Positions 26,667 to 36,336 of a stretch of DNA of 64,000 bases are shown here, piece by piece. The notes below the pieces were generated by a model. The model had not been told where the DNA came from and ran no database searches. It was given only the letters and a program-made list of their open reading frames with translations. Made by a program: the position numbers and the translations under genes. Source of the DNA: Mesorhizobium loti (GTDB taxonomy: Bacteria; Pseudomonadota; Alphaproteobacteria; Rhizobiales; Rhizobiaceae); the NCBI GenBank assembly GCA_014189435.1, contig CP050293.1, positions 5,957,001 to 6,021,000 of the forward strand, read 5' to 3'. Every line of letters starts with the position of its first letter. The stretch's first letter is position 1.

Positions 26667-27053
26667 ATGAGCGACAGTATGAGCCATCATCGAACATTCG
26701 AGATTTTGACGGCGGAGCCTGTGCCGTCCCGACGCAAGCCGCGCCATCGGTCGGACGAAGAGAAGGCACGGCTTGTCGCCGAAGCGTTCTCGCCAGGGGG
26801 CAATGTCTCGGCGGTTGCGCGTTCCGAGGGGCTGGACCCCTCGCAGCTCTATGCGTGGCGCCGCAAGGCGCTTTCGTCGGGCATGGTTGCGCCACTGACG
26901 GAGGGAGCGAGCAAGCCGGCGAAGTTCACGCGCTTTGAAGCGGTGGGCAGCGACACGGTGGAAATCGTCATTGGCGACGCAGTGGTGCGCGCCGGCGGCG
27001 ATGTCGATCCCGATCGCCTGGCGAGGATCATCCGCGCGGTTCGTAAGGCATGA
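26667..27053 (+). CDS. tnpA: IS66 family accessory protein TnpA (helix-turn-helix)
   Basis: 128 residues if started at the ATG at 26667, which has GCGGAG seven bases upstream; an in-frame ATG at 26646 is possible. The core is a transposase-8-like helix-turn-helix: RRKPRHRSDEEKARLVAEAFSPGGNVSAVARSEGLDPSQLYAWRRKAL. It ends with a conserved DAVVRAGGDVDPDRLARIIRAVRKA segment. It is needed with TnpB and TnpC for IS66 transposition and overlaps tnpB by 4 bp. Confidence 0.9.
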   Translation: MSDSMSHHRTFEILTAEPVPSRRKPRHRSDEEKARLVAEAFSPGGNVSAVARSEGLDPSQLYAWRRKALSSGMVAPLTEGASKPAKFTRFEAVGSDTVEIVIGDAVVRAGGDVDPDRLARIIRAVRKA

Positions 27054-27394
27054 TCGCTTCCGGTGTGGTGGTTTACGTGTCGTGCCAGCCGGTCGACTTC
27101 CGCAAGGGCGCGGCATCTTTGATGGCGCTGGTCAGGGATGGCGGCCTGGACCCATTCTCGGGGGCACTTCACGTATTCCGTTCGAAGCGTGCGGACCGGG
27201 TTCGCATCGTGTGGTGGGACGGCAGCGGGGTTTGTCTTTATTCGAAGACTCTGGAAGATCACAGCTTCTGCTGGCCGGGGATATCGGCCGCGCGCATGCG
27301 TCTCGACCACGCCCAGTTGATGGCGCTTCTGGCCGGACTGGACTGGAAAAAGATTCGTCCGGCCAGGGTCAGGCGGCCGTTATCGACGGGCTGA
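27050..27394 (+). CDS. tnpB: IS66 family accessory protein TnpB (ORF2-like)
   Basis: 114 residues matching IS66 Orf2: VVYVSCQPVDFRKGAASLMALVRDGGLDPFSGALHVFRSKRADRVRIVWWDGSGVCLYSKTLEDHSFCWP. Its exact role in transposition is unknown. The ATG overlaps the tnpA stop (ATGA). The 76-base gap before tnpC is typical of these elements. Confidence 0.92.
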   Translation: MIASGVVVYVSCQPVDFRKGAASLMALVRDGGLDPFSGALHVFRSKRADRVRIVWWDGSGVCLYSKTLEDHSFCWPGISAARMRLDHAQLMALLAGLDWKKIRPARVRRPLSTG

Positions 27395-27470
27395 AACCGG
27401 CCTGCGGCAAGATGAATCATGCGGCTGGACCGGTTGGGAAAGCGGCTGTTTTTGTGCTCTGTTGCTTGCC

Positions 27471-29111
27471 ATGGTTCTACCGGGTCTTGCCCTTCCCGAC
27501 GACGTTGATGCGCTGAAGGCGATGATCCTTTCCATGGCTCGCGAGCAGGCTGCAAGCGAGGCCCGGATCGCAGTCGCCGACGCTCGGATCGCAGCATCTG
27601 AGGCGGAGGTCGCCCGGCTGAAAGCTGTCGAGAAAAGCGCCAGCGAGCGGATCGCCAATCTCACGTCAATCCTGAAAGTTTTACAGCGCACGCAACATGG
27701 CACGCGTTCCGAGCGGCTACGCCTGGCCATCGACGACGAGCAGGCCTCCTTTGCCTTCGAAGAGGTCGAGACCGGCCTTTCGGAAATCCGGAGCGAACTC
27801 GACCGCGCGGTCGGGAACAAGCCGAAGCGCGCCCCGCGTCCGCGCAAGGGCTTTGCTGCCCACCTCGAACGCATCGAGGAGGTCGTCGAGCCGGAAATCC
27901 CGGCCGACTGCGAGGGGCTTGAAAAGGTTCTGATCGGCGAGGATCGATCCGAGCGGCTGGACGTCGTGCCGCCGAAGTTCCAGGTCATCGTCACGCGCCG
28001 TCCCAAATACGCCTTCCGGGGCCGTGACGGCGTGGTCCAGGCTCTGGCGCCGGCGCACATCATCGAAAGCGGCCTGCCGACGGAGCGGCTGCTCGCCTAT
28101 ATCGCCGTCTCCAAATACGCCGACGGCCTCCCGCTTTATCGGCAGGAGGCGATCTATCTGCGCGACGGCGTCGAGATCAGCCGGTCGTTGATGGCGCAAT
28201 GGATGGGGCATCTGGGCTTCGAGCTGCAGATGCTTGCTGATTACATACTGGAGCGCATCAAGGAGGGCGAAAGGGTCTTCGCCGACGAGACGACCTTGCC
28301 CACCCTTGCCCCTGGTTCCGGGAAAACCACGAAAGCCTGGTTGTGGGCCTACGCACGGGATGACCGACCCTATGGCGGAACCAGTCCGCCAATGGTTGCC
28401 TATCGTTTTGAAGACAGCAGAGGTGCGGATTGCGTGGCGCGCCACCTCGCCGGATTCAGCGGTATCCTGCAAGTGGATGGCTACTCGGCCTATACCAACC
28501 TGGTCAAGGCACGGGCCAAAGCCGGCAGCAATGAAACAATCCGGCTCGCCGGGTGCTGGGCTCACCTGCGGCGCAAATTCTACGACCTGCACATCAGCGG
28601 GGTCTCGCAGGCCGCGACGGATTCGATCATCGCCATGACCGAATTGTGGAAGGTCGAGGACGAGGTTCGCGGCAAGGATGCCGGAAGCCGCGCCGCGCTG
28701 CGTCAGGAAAAGTCCGTGGCCATTGTCGCGAGCCTCTTCGATCTATGGGAAGCGGAACTGGGCAAGGTCTCCGGAAAATCCAAGACCGCCGAGGCGATCC
28801 GCTACGCGCTCACCCGGCGGGAGGCGCTGGAACGCTTTCTGATGGACGGTCGCATCGAAATCGACTCCAATATCGTCGAGCGTGCAATCAGGCCCCAGAC
28901 GATCACGCGAAAGAATAGTCTATTCGCCGGCAGCCACGGCGGTGGACGAACCTGGGCGACGGTAGCCACCTTGCTGCAAACCTGCAAAATGAACAGCGTC
29001 GATCCGCTCGACTGGCTCTCGCAGACCTTGACCCGCATCGCTCAAGGCTGGCCGGCATCCGAAATCGAAATGCTCATGCCTTGGAACTTTAGGCCTGACG
29101 TTATCGGCTGA
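27471..29111 (+). CDS. tnpC: IS66 family transposase TnpC
   Basis: 546 residues from the ATG at 27471. An N-terminal leucine-zipper-like helix (ILSMAREQAASEARIAVADARIAASEAEVARLKAVE) is followed by the zinc-finger region, the DDE catalytic domain (VFADETTLPTLAPGSGKTTKAWLW, LQVDGYSAYTNLV, GCWAHLRRKFYDLH) and the late glutamate segment IEIDSNIVERAIRPQTITRKNSLFAGSHGGG. It is full length with no frameshift and stops eight bases before the right end of the element. Confidence 0.94.
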   Translation: MVLPGLALPDDVDALKAMILSMAREQAASEARIAVADARIAASEAEVARLKAVEKSASERIANLTSILKVLQRTQHGTRSERLRLAIDDEQASFAFEEVETGLSEIRSELDRAVGNKPKRAPRPRKGFAAHLERIEEVVEPEIPADCEGLEKVLIGEDRSERLDVVPPKFQVIVTRRPKYAFRGRDGVVQALAPAHIIESGLPTERLLAYIAVSKYADGLPLYRQEAIYLRDGVEISRSLMAQWMGHLGFELQMLADYILERIKEGERVFADETTLPTLAPGSGKTTKAWLWAYARDDRPYGGTSPPMVAYRFEDSRGADCVARHLAGFSGILQVDGYSAYTNLVKARAKAGSNETIRLAGCWAHLRRKFYDLHISGVSQAATDSIIAMTELWKVEDEVRGKDAGSRAALRQEKSVAIVASLFDLWEAELGKVSGKSKTAEAIRYALTRREALERFLMDGRIEIDSNIVERAIRPQTITRKNSLFAGSHGGGRTWATVATLLQTCKMNSVDPLDWLSQTLTRIAQGWPASEIEMLMPWNFRPDVIG

Positions 29112-29142
29112 CCGCTTACGACGGATTTCGGGAGGAGCCAGG

Positions 29143-29547
29143 ATGAAAATCGACGGCGGCTGCCATTGCGGCGCCATCACCTACGAGGCGGAGGTCGATG
29201 CTGAAAAGACGAACATCTGCCACTGCACGGATTGCCAGCAACTGACCGGAACGGCTTTTCGCGTGACGGTTCCGGCACAGGAAAGCAACTACCGGATCAC
29301 CAAGGGTACGCCGAAAATCTACATCAAGATCGTGGCGAGCGGGGCCAAGCGCGCCCAGGCCTTTTGCGCCGACTGCGGTTCGCACCTTTACGCCACGTCG
29401 GTCGGAGATGGTCCCAAGGTCTATGGAATTCGAGTGGGGACCGCGCGGCAACGCCAGGATTTGATCCCGACACAGCAGAAATGGCACCGCTCGGCGCTGC
29501 ACTGGCTGCCTGAATTTCAGGGCATGACCACCATAGAGGAGCAGTAG
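29143..29547 (+). CDS. GFA family protein (glutathione-dependent formaldehyde-activating/CENP-V-like zinc protein)
   Basis: 134 residues with the zinc-binding cysteines of the family: GGCHCGAITYEAEV at the start, NICHCTDCQQLTGTAFRVTV near residue 27 and AFCADCGSHLYATSV near 75. Members bind zinc; a few assist S-hydroxymethylglutathione formation, most are uncharacterised. The IS66-family element inserted only 23 bases upstream of the ATG: the ribosome binding site (GGGAGGAG) survives, but the native promoter now lies 2.5 kb away. Confidence 0.88.
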   Translation: MKIDGGCHCGAITYEAEVDAEKTNICHCTDCQQLTGTAFRVTVPAQESNYRITKGTPKIYIKIVASGAKRAQAFCADCGSHLYATSVGDGPKVYGIRVGTARQRQDLIPTQQKWHRSALHWLPEFQGMTTIEEQ

Positions 29548-29584
29548 CGCGGGCCATCTCCAATCGACCGACGCCCCTCAACTT

Positions 29585-29743
29585 CGTCATCCTCGGGCTT
29601 GACCCGAGGATCCATGCCGTGACCGTCGTTGAAGAATGCAGTGGATCAGAATTCTGCACGGTTGCGTCGCCTTGATGTAACGGCATGGATCCTCGGGTCT
29701 GCGCTGCGTCGCTACGCTCCTTGCTCCGCCCGTGGATGACGAC
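29585..29743. repeat. Interspersed palindromic repeat of the CGTCATCCTCGGGCTTGACCCGAGGATCCATGCCGT type
   Basis: The left half contains the hairpin CCTCGGGCTTGACCCGAGG and ATCCATGCCGT. The right half carries the inverted ACGGCATGGATCCTCGGGTC and ends GTGGATGACGACGGGA. Copies of this kind are common between genes in Mesorhizobium and Bradyrhizobium. It fills most of the 279-base gap between the GFA gene and rmuC; no gene is seen there. Confidence 0.75.
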
Positions 29744-29826
29744 GGGATAGGCGTTTCGGCCAATCTCCAAGGTCTGCCATCTGCCAAAAAAAGTAACCGA
29801 TCCACCCCTCGGACTGGATCGAGGAA

Positions 29827-31098
29827 CTAGTCGTCACCCTCGACAACCCTCAATCTTAATTGCCCGGTCTTTGAGTCCGCGACACGCGCGCCCGCGTCGA
29901 TCTTCGCGGCCGGAGCCCGTGACGCGGCGTCCGTGGCGGCATCGCCGTCGGGCTGCGCGCCGAACTCCAGCGCCTCGATCTTCTGGCCGCGCTTGGTGAC
30001 CTTCGACGTCGAAACCAGGATGTCGTCGATGTCCTTGGCGGACTGGCCGAAATGAACCTGCAGCTTGCGCACCCGCTCGTCGACACGCGCGACATCCTCC
30101 ATCAGCCGGATGACCTCGCCCTGGATCAGGTGCGCCTGTTCGCGCATGCGGGCATCCTTGAGGATCGCCTGGATGACCTGGATCGACAGCATCAGCAGCG
30201 ACGGCGAGACGATGACGATGCGGGCACGGTGCGCCTTGTGGACGATCGCCTCGAAATTCTCATGGATCTCGGCGAACACCGATTCCGACGGCACGAACAT
30301 GAAGGCGGTGTCCTGCGTCTCGCCCTGGATCAGATATTTCTCTGATATATCACGGACATGAATCTCGATGTCGCGGCGAAAGGCCTGCGAAGCGACCTTC
30401 TGCAGGTCGGCGCCGTCGGCGGCGCGGATGGCGTTCCAGGCTTCCAGCGGAAACTTGGCATCGATGGCAAGCGAGGGTGCGCCGTTCGGCATCTTCACCA
30501 GGCAGTCGGGCCGGCTGCCGTTCGACAGCGTCGCCTGGAATTCATAGGCGCCGTGCGGCAGGCCGTCGGCGACGATCGCCTCCATGCGCGACTGGCCGAA
30601 GGCGCCGCGCGTCTGCTTGTTGGAGAGGATCGCCTGCAGCTGCACGACCTGGCCGGCGAGCGACTGGATGTTGCCTTGCGCGACATCGATGATCGCCAGC
30701 CGCTCCTGCAGTTTGGCCAGGCTCTCATGCGTGGATTTCGTCTGCTCGGTCATGGTCTGGCCGAGGCGGCCGGTCATGGCGTCGAGGCGCTGGCCGATCG
30801 ACTGCGTCAGCTCCGCCTGGCGCGCCCCGAACACTTCGGCAATGGCGCCCATGCGGCCCTGCATCTCGGCCTGCGACTGCAAGATACCGGCCATCCGCGC
30901 CTCGGCGTCGCGGGCATGGTCGGCGGCTTCCGCGGCCGCCACGGCACGCGCCTTGGCCGACCGCCACAGCGCGATGACGAGCGCCACGAACAGGCCAAGA
31001 AACAGCAAGGCGCCGAAGGCCAGCGCATGGCCGAGCGTGATCGTGGTGGCGCCAAGCCGGGCGACAGGCTCCGAAAGGATAGTGCTCAGATCATTCAT
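29827..31098 (-). CDS. rmuC: DNA recombination protein RmuC homolog
   Basis: 423 residues from the ATG at 31098. The order is: one membrane helix (ALAFGALLFLGLFVALVIALW), a coiled coil of about 100 residues, and the RmuC core with its PD-(D/E)xK-like nuclease marks (GSRPDCLVKMPNGAPSLAIDAKFPLEAW) and IVIVSPSLLMLSIQVIQAILKDARM. RmuC limits inversions at short inverted repeats in E. coli. An upstream extension of 11 residues is possible but has no better start. It is divergent from def. Confidence 0.92.
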   Translation of the reverse strand: MNDLSTILSEPVARLGATTITLGHALAFGALLFLGLFVALVIALWRSAKARAVAAAEAADHARDAEARMAGILQSQAEMQGRMGAIAEVFGARQAELTQSIGQRLDAMTGRLGQTMTEQTKSTHESLAKLQERLAIIDVAQGNIQSLAGQVVQLQAILSNKQTRGAFGQSRMEAIVADGLPHGAYEFQATLSNGSRPDCLVKMPNGAPSLAIDAKFPLEAWNAIRAADGADLQKVASQAFRRDIEIHVRDISEKYLIQGETQDTAFMFVPSESVFAEIHENFEAIVHKAHRARIVIVSPSLLMLSIQVIQAILKDARMREQAHLIQGEVIRLMEDVARVDERVRKLQVHFGQSAKDIDDILVSTSKVTKRGQKIEALEFGAQPDGDAATDAASRAPAAKIDAGARVADSKTGQLRLRVVEGDD

Positions 31099-31201
31099 GT
31101 GGACAGCATAGCCGATTCGGCGGTCTGGCACAGATCAAAACGTGAACGATCCCCGGACCCAACGGTTGACGCTTTTCGCTGGAGGTCTTAGGTGGAACGC
31201 C

Positions 31202-31732
31202 ATGCCGATCAAGCCGCTCATCATCCTTCCCGACCCCATCCTGCGCCAGGTTTCGAAGCCCGTGGAGCGTGTCGACGCGCCCTTGCGCAAATTAGCCGAC
31301 GATATGCTGGCGACGATGTATGACGCACCCGGCATCGGGCTGGCGGCAATCCAGATCGGCGAGCCGCTGCGTATGCTGGTGATCGATCTGGCCAAGGAAG
31401 ACGAGACGCCGGCGCCGCAGGTCTTCATCAACCCGGAAATCCTGGAGAGTGCCGACGCGCGCTCCGTCTACGAGGAAGGCTGCCTGTCGATCCCGGATTA
31501 CTACGCCGAGGTCGAACGCCCGGCCTCGGTGCGGGTGAAGTATCTCGACCGCGACGGCAAATTGCAGGAGATGGAGGCCGAGGGCCTGATGGCGACCTGC
31601 CTGCAGCATGAGATCGACCACCTCAACGGCGTCTTGTTCATCGACCACATCTCGAAGCTGAAGCGCGACATGGTGGTGAAGAAATTCAAGAAGCTCGCCA
31701 AGGACAAGGCGCCGGGCAAGCTGGCGGGATAG
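31202..31732 (+). CDS. def: Peptide deformylase
   Basis: 176 residues. It removes the formyl group from the N-terminal methionine of new proteins. The three family motifs are present: [10 protein letters not shown] near residue 45, [13 protein letters not shown] near 93 with the metal-binding Cys, and QHEIDHLNG near 135 with the two metal-binding histidines and catalytic Glu. The isoleucine in GLAAIQ is the usual alphaproteobacterial form. fmt follows in the same direction, separated by a toxin-antitoxin remnant. Confidence 0.95.
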   Translation: MPIKPLIILPDPILRQVSKPVERVDAPLRKLADDMLATMYDAPGIGLAAIQIGEPLRMLVIDLAKEDETPAPQVFINPEILESADARSVYEEGCLSIPDYYAEVERPASVRVKYLDRDGKLQEMEAEGLMATCLQHEIDHLNGVLFIDHISKLKRDMVVKKFKKLAKDKAPGKLAG

Positions 31733-31775
31733 GGTTAGGGTCCACTCTAGGCCTGATGCCGGCGGACAGCACCAA

Positions 31776-32081
31776 ATGGAGACGCTGATGGCCGACATGC
31801 TGATTAAGGACATTCCCGAGCCTTTGAAACGCGAAATCGAACTGGCGGCATACAGGGCCGGCCAAAGCCTGTCGGACAAGGCCATCGACCTTCTGCGCAA
31901 AGGCATGGCTGCGGAAAGGAGGGCCCGGCAGGAGCCGAGCCTCTCGGCATGGGACGCAATTCGCTCGGCTTTTGTCACTGAAAACGCAATTGGCGATGAA
32001 TACGCCGAGATCATGGACGAAATTGAAGCGGACAGGAAAAAGCGACCGTGGTCGCCCGCGACTTCGACGGCCTTGACCTGA
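31776..32081 (+). CDS. FitA/VapB-like antitoxin, 3' end altered by a deletion
   Basis: 101 residues from the ATG at 31776 (or 97 from 31788). The N-terminal 50 residues are a ribbon-helix-helix of the FitA type: MLIKDIPEPLKREIELAAYRAGQSLSDKAIDLLRKGM. The middle is acidic (GDEYAEIMDEIEADRKK). The last part, RPWSPATSTALT, is the out-of-frame reading of a toxin gene end, so the original antitoxin C-terminus is lost and the protein runs on. It sits between def and fmt, an unusual place for such a module. Confidence 0.75.
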   Translation: METLMADMLIKDIPEPLKREIELAAYRAGQSLSDKAIDLLRKGMAAERRARQEPSLSAWDAIRSAFVTENAIGDEYAEIMDEIEADRKKRPWSPATSTALT

Positions 32082-32113
32082 AGGTCATAAACCCGTTTGA
32101 AGCGAATGCCTGA
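32030..32113 (+). pseudogene. Remnant of a VapC/FitB-type PIN-domain toxin (C-terminal end only)
   Basis: In the frame ending at the TGA 32111-32113, the DNA reads [23 protein letters not shown]. This matches the usual C-terminus of VapC/FitB toxins (TRNxRDFxGLxxxVINPFE). The rest of the PIN domain is missing: the antitoxin gene runs directly into this end. A deletion of roughly 350 bases that joined antitoxin and toxin 3' parts explains both genes. Confidence 0.72.
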
Positions 32114-32156
32114 GCCGGCTCACGGCGCGAGCAAAAGACAGGATATCGGAAGAAAA

Positions 32157-33110
32157 ATGCCCCTTCGCGTCATCTTTATGGGCACGCCGGAGTTTTCGGT
32201 GCCGACGTTGCGTGCGATCGCCGAAGCCGGACATGAGATATCAGCCGTCTACACGCAGCCGCCGCGCGCCGCAGGTCGGCGCGGGCTGGAGCTGACGCCG
32301 TCGCCGGTGCAGCGTGAGGCTGAGCGGCTGGGCATCGAGACCCGGACACCGGTTTCGCTCAAGGGCGAGGCCGAGCAGACGGCGTTCCGCGCCTTGCAAG
32401 CCGATGTCGCCGTGGTCGTCGCCTATGGTTTGCTCTTGCCGAAAGCGGTTCTCGAGGCGACCCGGCTTGGCTGCATCAACGGCCATGCCTCGCTGCTGCC
32501 GCGCTGGCGTGGTGCCGCACCCATCCAGCGCGCCATCATGGCCGGCGACCTGGAAACCGGCATGATGGTGATGCGCATGGAAGAGGGTCTGGACACCGGC
32601 CCGGTGGGAATGGTTGAAAAATGCGCCATCGAACCCGATATGACAGCCGGCGATCTGCATGATCGGTTGATGAGTGTCGGTGCAACCCTGATGGTGGAGG
32701 CGCTGGCGCGACTGGAAAGGAACACCCTGACATTTGCCGACCAGGCGGTGGAAGGGGTGACCTACGCCAAAAAAATCGATAAATCCGAGACTCGCGTGGA
32801 CTGGACTCGCTCGGCGAGCGAGGTCCACAATAGCATTCGTGGCCTGTCGCCCTTTCCCGGCGCCTGGTCGGAGATAGGAATTGGCGGCCGTCAGGAGCGG
32901 CTGAAACTGCTTCGCTCGACGCTGTCCGAAGGCCTGTCGCTTTCGGAAGATTTGGGCGAGTCGGGAGGAATTCTCGATGACCGGCTGACGGTCGCCTGCG
33001 GGGCAGGCGCGATCAGGCTGGTCGAAGTTCAACGGGCGGGCGGAAAGCCCGCTGCCGCGTCGGAATTCCTGCGTGGGGCCAAGATCGAAAAAGGAATGAA
33101 GTTCTCATGA
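32157..33110 (+). CDS. fmt: Methionyl-tRNA formyltransferase
   Basis: 317 residues. It transfers a formyl group from 10-formyl-tetrahydrofolate to Met-tRNA for initiation. The start is [20 protein letters not shown] at 32157 behind GGAAGA. The catalytic region [31 protein letters not shown] and the C-terminal domain ([36 protein letters not shown]) are complete. Forms the usual pair with def; it overlaps the GNAT gene by 4 bp. Confidence 0.95.
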   Translation: MPLRVIFMGTPEFSVPTLRAIAEAGHEISAVYTQPPRAAGRRGLELTPSPVQREAERLGIETRTPVSLKGEAEQTAFRALQADVAVVVAYGLLLPKAVLEATRLGCINGHASLLPRWRGAAPIQRAIMAGDLETGMMVMRMEEGLDTGPVGMVEKCAIEPDMTAGDLHDRLMSVGATLMVEALARLERNTLTFADQAVEGVTYAKKIDKSETRVDWTRSASEVHNSIRGLSPFPGAWSEIGIGGRQERLKLLRSTLSEGLSLSEDLGESGGILDDRLTVACGAGAIRLVEVQRAGGKPAAASEFLRGAKIEKGMKFS

Positions 33111-33613
33111 GCATGATGTCGATACGCGCGGCGACGCCGCGGGATCGCGAGGCCATTCGCCTCGTCGAGGAACACGCTTTCGGCCAGCAGGCGGAGGCCG
33201 GGCTGGTCGACGCGCTGGTGACCGGTGGCGACGCCGTTGCCGAACTGGTGGCGGAAGAAGACGGCCAGGTGGTCGGCCACATCCTGTTTTCGCGGCTGTT
33301 CGTCCAGAATGGCGGCAAGACCTTCGCGGCTGTGGCGCTCGCGCCGCTGGCGGTGGAGCCTTCGTTCCATGGCAGCGGTATCGGCGGCGCTCTGATCCGC
33401 GAGGCGCATATCCGCCTCAGGGATGGCGGCGAAACGCTGGCCGTGGTGCTGGGCGATCCGGCCTATTACGGCCGTTTCGGCTACAGCCATGCCCGCGCCG
33501 AAAAGTTCGAAAGCGAATACCAGGGCGAAGCGCTGCAGGCATTGGCCTGGGGCGACGCTCCCGAAGCCGGCAAGTTGGTCTACGCTTCCGCCTTCACCGC
33601 ACTCGCCGCCTAG
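33107..33613 (+). CDS. GNAT family N-acetyltransferase
   Basis: 168 residues, a single GNAT fold. The acetyl-CoA loop is [22 protein letters not shown] near residue 83, and [17 protein letters not shown] near 114 is the conserved end of the YhbS-type subgroup. The acceptor is unknown. It starts in the ATGA overlap with fmt and is followed 23 bases later by truA, so it is part of the def-fmt-truA operon. Confidence 0.88.
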   Translation: MSMMSIRAATPRDREAIRLVEEHAFGQQAEAGLVDALVTGGDAVAELVAEEDGQVVGHILFSRLFVQNGGKTFAAVALAPLAVEPSFHGSGIGGALIREAHIRLRDGGETLAVVLGDPAYYGRFGYSHARAEKFESEYQGEALQALAWGDAPEAGKLVYASAFTALAA

Positions 33614-33636
33614 GCGAGTGCGTATAGCCGCCCGGC

Positions 33637-34407
33637 ATGCCGCGTTTTCGCCTCGACATCGAATATGACGGCAGCCTGTTTGCCGGCTGGCAGCACCAGG
33701 CCGATCAGCCTTCGGTGCAGCAGGCGATCGAACTGGCGATCGAAAAATTCAGCGGCGAGACGGTGCGGCTGCGCGCCGCCGGCCGCACCGATGCCGGCGT
33801 GCATGCGACCGCCCAGGTGGCGCATGTCGATCTTGCCAAGGCATGGCCCAACGACAAGGTGCGCGACGCCATCAATGCGCATCTGCAGGTAGCCGGCGCG
33901 CGCATCGCCGTCCTGAAGGCGGCCGTCGTCCCCGACGATTTCGACGCCCGCTTCTCGGCCACAGGCCGCCACTATCTCTACCGCATCCTCAACCGCCGTG
34001 CGCCGGCCGCGCTCGACAAGGGCAAGGTGTGGTGGGTGCCGAAGCGGCTCGACGCCGGCGCCATGCATGAAGCGGCGAAGGCCCTGCTCGGCAGGCACGA
34101 CTTCACCACCTTCCGCTCGACCCAGTGCCAGGCCAACAGCCCGATCAGGACGCTGGAGCGGCTCGATGTGACGCGGCAAGGCGACGTGATCGAGGTAAGG
34201 GCCTCGGCGCGATCCTTCCTGCACAATCAGGTGCGTTCGATGGTCGGTTCGCTCAAGCGCGTCGGCGACGGCGGCTGGACCGCGGCCGACCTGAAGGCAG
34301 CACTCGAGGCGAACGACCGCGCCGCCTGCGGCCAGGTGGCGCCGCCCGACGGGCTTTTTCTCATCGGGGTCGACTATCCAGTCGAAACGAGCCCGGAAAG
34401 GCTCTGA
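33637..34407 (+). CDS. truA: tRNA pseudouridine(38-40) synthase TruA
   Basis: 256 residues. It isomerises U38, U39 and U40 in the tRNA anticodon stem. The catalytic aspartate lies in [21 protein letters not shown] near residue 52. [19 protein letters not shown] and [19 protein letters not shown] are the other conserved blocks. Its 3' end overlaps the convergent membrane-protein gene by 34 bp. Confidence 0.95.
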   Translation: MPRFRLDIEYDGSLFAGWQHQADQPSVQQAIELAIEKFSGETVRLRAAGRTDAGVHATAQVAHVDLAKAWPNDKVRDAINAHLQVAGARIAVLKAAVVPDDFDARFSATGRHYLYRILNRRAPAALDKGKVWWVPKRLDAGAMHEAAKALLGRHDFTTFRSTQCQANSPIRTLERLDVTRQGDVIEVRASARSFLHNQVRSMVGSLKRVGDGGWTAADLKAALEANDRAACGQVAPPDGLFLIGVDYPVETSPERL

Positions 34408-35009
34408 ACTCCGACATCGTCCGGCACGGTGATGCCGAGCAGCGTCTGCAGGCCGAACAGCACCAACAGCGACGCGATGAACATGCCGACGAAAACGGCG
34501 GTGCCGACGGTTGCGCCCTTGCCGATGGTGGCGTTGGTCATGCGCCAGGTCAGCACCATCGACAGGGCAAACAGCAGCAGCGACACAATGCTTGAAACCT
34601 GGCTCGCTGACGACAGGAAGAGCCGGATCAGCGCCGAGGGCAGCATCAGCCAGGCGGTGATGGCCGAAGCCCAGTTGCTGGCAACGACGTAGTGGACGAA
34701 GCGGCCGCCGATGCCGGCGCGCGGCGCGATCAGGGCAAGCGCAATCAGCGGCAACACCCATGAGCCGATGTCAACCGTCGCCAGGCGCACCAGCATGCTG
34801 AAGCGACCCGCGAAGGCGTCGGGATCGCCGATCTCGTTGGCGATGCCGACCCAGCCGACGATCAGCGCCGGTGCGGCAACGACAATGGCGAAGAAGGAAT
34901 TCCAGAAGCCGTCGGCCGACAGGTCGAGCAGGCGCAATCCATCGGCCTTGCCGAGCATCAACCGCCAGGCGCCCGTCAGCGAAGCTTGGGTTTCGTCCGC
35001 CGAAAGCAT
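34374..35009 (-). CDS. Conserved membrane protein of unknown function
   Basis: 211 residues with about five membrane helices ([93 protein letters not shown]). The hydrophilic N-terminus begins [31 protein letters not shown]. It lies five bases downstream of dapE in the same direction, so the two are probably cotranscribed. I do not recognise a family. Confidence 0.78.
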   Translation of the reverse strand: MLSADETQASLTGAWRLMLGKADGLRLLDLSADGFWNSFFAIVVAAPALIVGWVGIANEIGDPDAFAGRFSMLVRLATVDIGSWVLPLIALALIAPRAGIGGRFVHYVVASNWASAITAWLMLPSALIRLFLSSASQVSSIVSLLLFALSMVLTWRMTNATIGKGATVGTAVFVGMFIASLLVLFGLQTLLGITVPDDVGVQSLSGLVSTG

Positions 35010-35014
35010 GCTGT

Positions 35015-36208
35015 TCAGCCCTGTCCGAACCAGTCTTCGATGAAGCGCTGGTAGATTTGCGTCAGCGTTTCGAGATCGGCAATGGCGACGCGCTCGTCAA
35101 CCATGTGCATGGTCTTGCCGACCAGCCCGAACTCGACCACCGGGCAATAGTCCTTGATGAAACGCGCGTCTGAGGTGCCGCCGGAGGTCGACAGCGCCGG
35201 CTCCTTGCCGACCGCCGACTTGATCGAGCCGCGGAGCGTTTCGATCAATTTGTCGTCGCGGGTCAGGAAGACATGGCTTGGCCGGTCGCGCCAGACGAGC
35301 TCATAGTCGACCGGCGTCTTCTTGCCCTGCCGGTACTTCTTGCGCCTGGCCGCCTGGTCGAGCCGGTTGTGGATCTCGGCCTGCAGGGTCTCATCGGTCC
35401 AGGTGTCGTTGAATCGGATGTTGAAGGTGGCGGTCGCCTTGGCCGGAATGACATTGGTGGCCGGATTGCCGACATCGATGGAGGTGATCTCCAGATTGGT
35501 CGGCTGGAAATCCCTGGTTCCCTTGTCGAAGACCGGATGCAGCAAGGCGTCGACCAGGCTCATCAGCCCGCGCACCGGATTGTCGGCTAGCAAGGGGTAG
35601 GCGACATGGCCCTGGCGGCCATTGACGGTGACGGCGCCGGACATCGAGCCGCGGCGACCGATCTTGATCATGTCGCCGAGCGCGTCCGGGTTGGTCGGCT
35701 CGCCGACAATCGAGGCATCCCATTTCTCGCCCCGGGAAGCCGCCCATTCGAGCAGCTTGACGGTGCCGTTGATGGCCGGACCTTCCTCGTCGCCGGTGAT
35801 CAGCAGCGAGACCGAGCCTTTCGGACCACCATTCTGCTCGACATGGCGCGCCACGGCGGCGATGAAACAGGCGATGCCGCCCTTCATGTCGACCGCGCCA
35901 CGGCCATACATCTCGCCATTGGCGATCTCGGCGGCGAAGGGCGGATGCGTCCAGGCGGCTTCGTCGCCGACCGGCACCACGTCGGTGTGACCGGCGAACA
36001 TCAGATGCGGGCCGTTGCCGGAACGCCTTGCATAGAGGTTTTCGATGTCGGGCGTGCCGTCTTCGGAAAACACCGGCCGATCGACCAGGAAGCCGAGCGG
36101 TTTCAGCATCGTCTCCAGCGCGGTCAGCGCACCGCCCTCAGTGGGCGTCACCGAAGCACAACGGATAAGGGCGGCGAGGTTTTCGGCGGGATCGGTCGGC
36201 AGCGTCAT
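35015..36208 (-). CDS. dapE: Succinyl-diaminopimelate desuccinylase
   Basis: 397 residues. It hydrolyses N-succinyl-LL-2,6-diaminopimelate in lysine and peptidoglycan precursor synthesis, using two zinc ions. Metal and catalytic blocks are [22 protein letters not shown] near residue 65, [17 protein letters not shown] near 95 and [15 protein letters not shown] near 125. [19 protein letters not shown] is the C-terminal conserved block. The ATG at 36208 gives the normal start [15 protein letters not shown]. dapD, the enzyme two steps earlier in the pathway, lies 2.7 kb away in the same direction. Confidence 0.94.
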   Translation of the reverse strand: MTLPTDPAENLAALIRCASVTPTEGGALTALETMLKPLGFLVDRPVFSEDGTPDIENLYARRSGNGPHLMFAGHTDVVPVGDEAAWTHPPFAAEIANGEMYGRGAVDMKGGIACFIAAVARHVEQNGGPKGSVSLLITGDEEGPAINGTVKLLEWAASRGEKWDASIVGEPTNPDALGDMIKIGRRGSMSGAVTVNGRQGHVAYPLLADNPVRGLMSLVDALLHPVFDKGTRDFQPTNLEITSIDVGNPATNVIPAKATATFNIRFNDTWTDETLQAEIHNRLDQAARRKKYRQGKKTPVDYELVWRDRPSHVFLTRDDKLIETLRGSIKSAVGKEPALSTSGGTSDARFIKDYCPVVEFGLVGKTMHMVDERVAIADLETLTQIYQRFIEDWFGQG

Positions 36209-36336
36209 GGCAAAAGCGATAGTCGAAAGCGCAGGGCCTGTCACGGCCAGACATAGGGGCCAGCCTCATGGCTGGCGATACCGCCGACATTATGGTTTTC
36301 ATGTCGTATAGTTGCAGGCCGAATGCGAGCGACGGG

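Larger units (their letters stand above)
26582..29127. mobile_element. IS66-family insertion sequence with 8-bp target duplications
   Basis: The element itself is 26590-29119 (2530 bp). It starts GTAAGCGCGTAGGC and ends GGCTGACCGCTTAC, so the terminal repeats begin GTAAGCG at both ends, as in IS66 elements. GACGGATT stands directly outside both ends (26582-26589 and 29120-29127), a perfect 8-bp target duplication, the size IS66 makes. The three IS66 genes inside are all open, so the element is recent and may be active. Confidence 0.95.

Noticed and set aside
26590..29119. IS66-family element considered part of a larger transposon or island
   Set aside because: The target duplication directly flanks the element itself and the neighbouring genes show no other mobile marks, so it is a simple insertion.
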